Shown: positions 7,297-10,392 of the stretch, one piece after another
Layout of the letters: the number at the start of each line of letters is the position of its first letter
How positions within the stretch are numbered: position 1 is the stretch's first letter
Assembly (NCBI GenBank): GCA_027067035.1
Contig: JAMOMO010000245.1
Location: forward strand, 1 to 10,392
DNA from: Desulfobulbaceae bacterium
GTDB taxonomy: Bacteria > Desulfobacterota > Desulfobulbia > Desulfobulbales > Desulfocapsaceae
Direction of reading: 5' to 3'
DNA length: 10,392 nt
The notes under the pieces: model-generated
Told to the model about the DNA's origin: nothing
Database searches by the model: none
Seen by the model: only the letters and a program-made list of their open reading frames with translations
Position numbers and translations under genes: made by a program

Positions 7297-7336
7297 ACAA
7301 AAACAGGGAAGTCACCTTAAAAAGGTAACTTCCCTG
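7297..7336 (-). terminator. Rho-independent terminator of the DUF3373-type barrel gene
   Basis: Arms at 7304-7312 (CAGGGAAGT) and 7328-7336 (ACTTCCCTG) pair perfectly. After one mismatch, five more pairs follow, closing an AAA loop on the plus strand. Read on the minus strand, the stem is followed by TTTTTGTTT, a proper U-tract. It lies 34 bp after the stop codon of the barrel gene and separates it from pgeF. Confidence 0.88.
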
Positions 7337-7370
7337 TCTGATAGATACTGCAGTGTCGAACTGGTGTGGC

Positions 7371-8984
7371 CTAGAAGTATGCCTCGAAGGTCACATAGAT
7401 CTGATCTGCACTCTCAACGGTGGTTCTTCCAGTATATTCGTTGAAGGAGTTCAGGTAGGCAACCTCTTGAGCATCGTCAAGATCATATGGTTTCATGTTC
7501 CAGTCCATGGATCCCGCGTAGTCATACTCGTAACGCTGGTAACCGAAACGAATGAAGGTTTTAGCGTATTTGGAGATGGCTTCACCGGTGGGCAGGTCGT
7601 AGATACCATATACTTCATAAACATTACCACGGGCGGCAAGTTTACCAAGATACATGTCATCATGTCCTGGGTTCATGGCGATCCAGTATTCGGAACCGTA
7701 GTTCCACTCAAGGCCAAGTTTCAGGCCAATGGAGTTGATGTCATAACGGGCACCAAGGAAGATGGAGTAACCATTCTCGCTGTCAGTATGAGGAGTTCCT
7801 TCCATTCCCATCTGGTCAAGAGCACCGTCGATCATCTCCTGAGACATTCCCATTGCTGCCATCTGCTCAGCTGCGCCCATTCCGGCGTAGTCATTGAACA
7901 TACCGTTGCTGTTTGGATCGGTGATAGACCATCCACCAACTGCGAAGAAGTTCAAGTCAGCAATTTTGTCCTGATATACGATGGAGTTATGTACGATGTT
8001 ACCGGTGTCAAGCTGGGGACCATATCCACCCTCGGCAGGTGAGAAACCAGCTGCATAGTTAATAAACTCGCTCTGGAAAGAGGGGTAGTTAAATACGTTG
8101 AAGGCCATAAAAGACTGGATATTAATGAAACGATTTCCTTTCTTCATAACATCCCAGCTCAGACCTGCGAAGTCCATGTCGTTCTGGTTTGCATCGGTAT
8201 CGTCATTCTCAAGTCCATCCTCGAATCCACGACCATAACAGAAACGGATACGACCGGTTCCCATGGCTTCGCTTCCCCAGCGGTAGGCATAACCCATGGA
8301 GATACCGTCAAATGGCCAGTCCATGTAGGAAACGGGGGTGGCCATACGCTGGTCAGCACCCATACGAATCTGTGCTGGAGGTCCATCTGTGGTAGGACGA
8401 CGACCAATGGAGAACCAGATTGGAGCGCCACCGATATTGTTCCAGTTGACGAATGCGCGATCAACACGAAGGGCGTTGTCTGAAGGCTGACGTGTGGAGT
8501 TACCGTCCCACATCGGGTATCCGCCGCCAAGTCCCTGAGGAGTGGATTCCATACCCCAGGCTTTGTACATGGCAAGACGTGCTTTAAACTCTACGTTTTC
8601 AGTAGCTTTAACACGCATGTTGAGGCGAAAACGATTGGTCCAGAGAGTGTCACTGCTGGAGCTTGTACCATCAATATTGTCAGCATTGTAGTAGTCGTGA
8701 CGGGCGCGGAAATCACCGTAGAATTTTACACGGGCAGCAAGGTCCCAGGAATCAGAACGATCCTCAAGGTCGCTGACAGAGTCGGCAAGGTCATCAAAGT
8801 CGGCCTGGCTTACACCGCTACCGCCTTTTCCTTCAGCCATCTGTGCCTTCAGCTGATCAAGCTGCATGCTCAATTCTTCGATTTTTCTCTCAAGATCATT
8901 AGCATTTGCTCCACCGCTTGCAGAAGCTACTGCAGGCAGTGCGATGAGACCAGCAAGAGCCAACATGGAAAATTTTTTAACCAT
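7371..8984 (-). CDS. DUF3373-type outer membrane beta-barrel protein (porin-like)
   Basis: A 537-residue exported protein of a family, common in sulfate-reducing and related bacteria, whose function is not established. A signal peptide (1 to about 22, cut near ASASG) is followed by a coiled coil (about 29-52, LERKIEELSMQLDQLKAQ) and a short acidic stretch (61-80). The rest has alternating aromatic strands of a barrel and ends in VTFEAYF, the terminal phenylalanine expected of outer membrane proteins. The segment GRRPTTDGPPAQIRMGADQ (194-212) is what I take as the DUF3373 hallmark. A methionine-rich helical-looking insert occupies 362-394. The coiled coil may bind peptidoglycan or mediate trimer formation, as in other coiled-coil porins; this is inference. 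AAGGAG 8 bases before the ATG and the strong terminator suggest a highly expressed single gene. The family name rests on memory of sequence style, while the barrel call is firmer. Confidence 0.82.
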   Translation of the reverse strand: MVKKFSMLALAGLIALPAVASASGGANANDLERKIEELSMQLDQLKAQMAEGKGGSGVSQADFDDLADSVSDLEDRSDSWDLAARVKFYGDFRARHDYYNADNIDGTSSSSDTLWTNRFRLNMRVKATENVEFKARLAMYKAWGMESTPQGLGGGYPMWDGNSTRQPSDNALRVDRAFVNWNNIGGAPIWFSIGRRPTTDGPPAQIRMGADQRMATPVSYMDWPFDGISMGYAYRWGSEAMGTGRIRFCYGRGFEDGLENDDTDANQNDMDFAGLSWDVMKKGNRFINIQSFMAFNVFNYPSFQSEFINYAAGFSPAEGGYGPQLDTGNIVHNSIVYQDKIADLNFFAVGGWSITDPNSNGMFNDYAGMGAAEQMAAMGMSQEMIDGALDQMGMEGTPHTDSENGYSIFLGARYDINSIGLKLGLEWNYGSEYWIAMNPGHDDMYLGKLAARGNVYEVYGIYDLPTGEAISKYAKTFIRFGYQRYEYDYAGSMDWNMKPYDLDDAQEVAYLNSFNEYTGRTTVESADQIYVTFEAYF

Positions 8985-9104
8985 CTCGTTTTCTCCTTCC
9001 TCTTTTAGTTGTTGTGATCCAGCCCTCCTGAAAAGCTGTGATCAATGTCCGTCCTGATACCTTTTTCCAATAAAAAAAGTTAACACAATTCAGACTTCCA
9101 GTTT

Positions 9105-9145
9105 CACATGGCACCGGATACCGTCGGCATGCCGATCTCCATGTG
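9105..9145. repeat. Nested palindrome in the likely leader of the barrel gene
   Basis: Outer arms CACATGG (9105-9111) and CCATGTG (9139-9145) enclose a perfect 12-base palindrome, TCGGCATGCCGA (9124-9135). It lies about 120-160 bp before the barrel start codon and downstream of the TTGACA candidate, so it would be in the mRNA leader if that promoter is used. It could be an operator or an RNA structure. Confidence 0.55.
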
Positions 9146-9168
9146 TACAAAAATTTTTACTTCAATTT

Positions 9169-9200
9169 ATTGTACTATCGTATTTGCCCTGCAGTGTCAA
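9169..9200 (-). promoter_or_regulatory. Candidate sigma-70 promoter of the barrel gene
   Basis: On the minus strand, a consensus TTGACA (9195-9200) is followed either by TAGTAC at 17 bases (9172-9177, a weak -10) or by TACAAT at 20 bases (9169-9174, a good -10 with long spacing). It would give a leader of about 180 bases. The -35 is perfect, but the -10 choice is unclear, so confidence is modest. Confidence 0.4.
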
Positions 9201-9437
9201 CAAAAATGGCGATTTTCTTGACTCTACGGACTAATTTTTTCTTCAGTAAGGTGTGTGTGTATTTTTTTACACAATATGTGGTGTATCTGTCCCGTATGTC
9301 ATAAATCTGAATCCGTGACGAAAATTTGGCAGTGGAGGGTATAAAATACTGGTTGTATGAATTCCTCTGTAAATACCGGCAGTTTTTACGTCAGCCCCCA
9401 GGTCAGGGTTTCAGCCTGTGGATGCCCGCAGGTTTGG

Positions 9438-9522
9438 AATACAGAATGCGTCCTTCAGAAAGGTTTTGTAAGAAGGCTTTTCTGTACTCCTTTTGTGAAC
9501 AGTGTAGCATGCATTCTGTATT
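9438..9522. repeat. 12-bp perfect inverted repeat around the 3' end of the acetyltransferase gene
   Basis: AATACAGAATGC (9438-9449) is the exact reverse complement of GCATTCTGTATT (9511-9522). One arm lies just past the stop codon and the other within the coding region, 61 bases apart. It could form a long-loop hairpin near the mRNA end. There is no U-run after it, so I do not call it a terminator. Confidence 0.45.
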
Positions 9523-9955
9523 GAAAACAACGTTGGTACCAGTCCGCCATCTGGCGTGTTATCAGCCAGATACCGTCTCTGTTGTTTTTCATGGCCCAGT
9601 TTTCCATTGTGTGGATAAGCGCTGTGGCGACCCTTTTATTTCTGAACTCCGGAAGCACCATGAGCCCGGTGATACAGGCGCGCTTTTTCAGAATGTCGCT
9701 GTCTGATTCGGATACGTTTTCGGGTGGGGGAGAGTGGTCAATGATGCTGGCAAAGGCGATATATCTGTCCCGATGCCGGGCAAGGAAAAGTGCCCGGTCA
9801 GGTTTGGCTGCATAGCGCTGCAGTTTGTCCAGAAAGACGTGAACCAGGTCCGGGTCCATGTCCCTGTTGAGATCGTGAAAGGCCTGATCCACCAGCTCGG
9901 GGCCGCCTTCAAGAATCCGGCAGCCCGGTTGCAGCAAGCTGCTGTCAAAGTTCAT
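9455..9955 (-). CDS. GNAT-family N-acetyltransferase
   Basis: A 166-residue protein of the GNAT fold, which transfers an acetyl group from acetyl-CoA to an amine. The substrate is unknown. The core acetyl-CoA motif is CITGLMVLPEFRNKRVATAL (94-113), with RNKRVA (105-110) as the pyrophosphate loop in place of the usual RxxGxG/A. The following helix (114-122) and the strand DGIWLITRQMADWYQRCFQY (128-147) are the ordinary end of the fold. The first 90 residues are less typical. The ATG at 9955 is used here. A GTG at 9967 would add four residues, and neither has a clear ribosome site. The start lies inside the end of the DUF1566-SHOCT gene (11 bp overlap, or 23 with GTG), suggesting coupled translation. 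Confidence 0.8.
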   Translation of the reverse strand: MNFDSSLLQPGCRILEGGPELVDQAFHDLNRDMDPDLVHVFLDKLQRYAAKPDRALFLARHRDRYIAFASIIDHSPPPENVSESDSDILKKRACITGLMVLPEFRNKRVATALIHTMENWAMKNNRDGIWLITRQMADWYQRCFQYRMHATLFTKGVQKSLLTKPF

Positions 9956-10391
9956 CAAGGATGGCACTTCTTTTCTGCTTGTACTCTTCAGTGGTGATAA
10001 GGTTCTGCTCGTGTAGCAAGTTAAGGACCTGAAGCCGTTGTTCCACGGTCTGCGGTCTTGCTGACGGAGTGAAAGGTGAGTTCCCTTCAGTGCTGTCTGT
10101 AACCGTAACCGCTTCGTTCTGTGCCACGGTGTTGCGTACCGGGAGGGCGCGCAGAGAGATGGAGATGACCTGCTCCATCCAGGAGCAGCGCTGGGATTTA
10201 AAACTGCAGAACGCTGCCTTGGAGTCGTCTGTTTCAGACGCCCAGACCATGCTGCTGCTGAGGGTCAGTATCTCTCCCTTTCCCTCCACCTCGGCATCAA
10301 TAAGTCCCTGGAGTTCGGAGACTGTTGGCATGCGCCAGTCGTCAAAACCACCGCCGTCATATGATTGGCAATAGTCCTGGGCTTCCCTGTA
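9945..10391 (-). CDS. DUF1566 (Lcl C-terminal-like) protein with C-terminal SHOCT domain, 5' part outside window
   Basis: The frame is open to the right edge, so only the last 148 residues are seen. The first part has the DUF1566 pattern: YREAQDYC, then DDWRMPTVSELQGLID (about 18-33), a VWASE segment in place of the usual YWSST, and LRALPVR near residue 85. A Ser/Thr/Pro-rich linker (about 88-113) leads to a SHOCT-like segment, TVEQRLQVLNLLHEQNLITT and following (about 115-148), the short helix pair often found at protein ends and thought to aid oligomerisation. An ATG at 10331 (in DWRMPT) lies inside conserved sequence and is not the start. DUF1566 domains are often in exported proteins, but the amino terminus is not visible. 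Function is unknown. The gene overlaps the acetyltransferase gene, so the two are probably co-transcribed. Confidence 0.75.
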   Translation of the reverse strand, partial: YREAQDYCQSYDGGGFDDWRMPTVSELQGLIDAEVEGKGEILTLSSSMVWASETDDSKAAFCSFKSQRCSWMEQVISISLRALPVRNTVAQNEAVTVTDSTEGNSPFTPSARPQTVEQRLQVLNLLHEQNLITTEEYKQKRSAILDEL

Positions 10392-10392
10392 G

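Larger units (their letters stand above)
8985..9454. other. 470-bp AT-rich intergenic region upstream of the barrel gene
   Basis: No credible gene is seen on either strand. Near the barrel gene are the AAGGAG ribosome site (8993-8998 on the minus strand) and two copies of TGTGATC (9013-9019 and 9037-9043). A nested palindrome lies at 9105-9145 and a perfect minus-strand TTGACA at 9195-9200. The stretch 9232-9280 holds T-runs and a GT repeat, where TGTGTA (9256-9261) can pair with TACACA (9268-9273). From about 9350 to 9454 lies the 3' side of the acetyltransferase gene, which shows no clear U-run terminator. Confidence 0.6.

Noticed and set aside
7353..8042. 229-residue plus-strand open frame opposite the barrel gene
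   Set aside because: It lies wholly antisense to the barrel gene's coding region and its protein resembles no family I know.
9013..9043. Two TGTGATC copies as CRP- or FNR-type sites
   Set aside because: Neither copy has the matching second half-site (TCACA or ATCAA at the right spacing).
9256..9273. Small hairpin TGTGTA/TACACA with a T-loop as a terminator
   Set aside because: The stem is only six A/T-rich pairs and no U-run follows it on either strand.
9326..9706. Plus-strand open frame across the intergenic region into the acetyltransferase gene
   Set aside because: Most of it is antisense to the acetyltransferase motif A. The part outside shows no ribosome site or domain.

Overview
The window is about 10.4 kb of dense, roughly 50% GC bacterial chromosome. 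The hydrogenase maturation genes, a DUF3373-type outer membrane barrel with an N-terminal coiled coil, and the style of the heme and two-component genes suggest an anaerobic, hydrogen-using Desulfobacterota (deltaproteobacterial) organism, plausibly a Desulfobulbales relative. That placement is inferred from gene content only, because no rRNA or marker phylogeny is available here.

Left part (1-2636, plus strand): the end of a [NiFe]-hydrogenase accessory operon in the order hypE (5' end cut by the window), an M52 hydrogenase maturation endopeptidase, hypA and hypB. HypE, working with HypF upstream or elsewhere, makes the cyanide ligand of the active-site iron. HypA and HypB deliver nickel. 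The endopeptidase trims the large subunit once nickel is in. The genes are tightly packed, with an 8-bp overlap between the protease and hypA.

Middle (2642-7257): hemC (minus strand) converges on hypB, and the two stop codons sit in opposite arms of one hairpin. An endonuclease/exonuclease/phosphatase-family gene (plus) is divergent from hemC and runs 111 bp into the 3' end of a histidine kinase gene on the other strand. The minus-strand block pgeF, OmpR-type response regulator, histidine kinase is read right to left and looks like one transcription unit, with the regulator and kinase overlapping by 20 bp.

Right part (7297-10392, minus strand): a DUF3373-type outer membrane barrel gene stands alone, with a strong ribosome binding site, a long AT-rich structured upstream region and a clear intrinsic terminator. 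Beyond it lie a GNAT acetyltransferase and the 3' end of a DUF1566-SHOCT protein gene, which overlap.

I see no tRNA, rRNA, CRISPR array, insertion sequence or phage gene. The region looks like ordinary core chromosome. The points of most interest are the shared-stop hairpin, the long antisense overlap, a candidate leaderless gene start and a methionine-rich insert in the barrel protein. I do not see evidence of a wholly new biological system.
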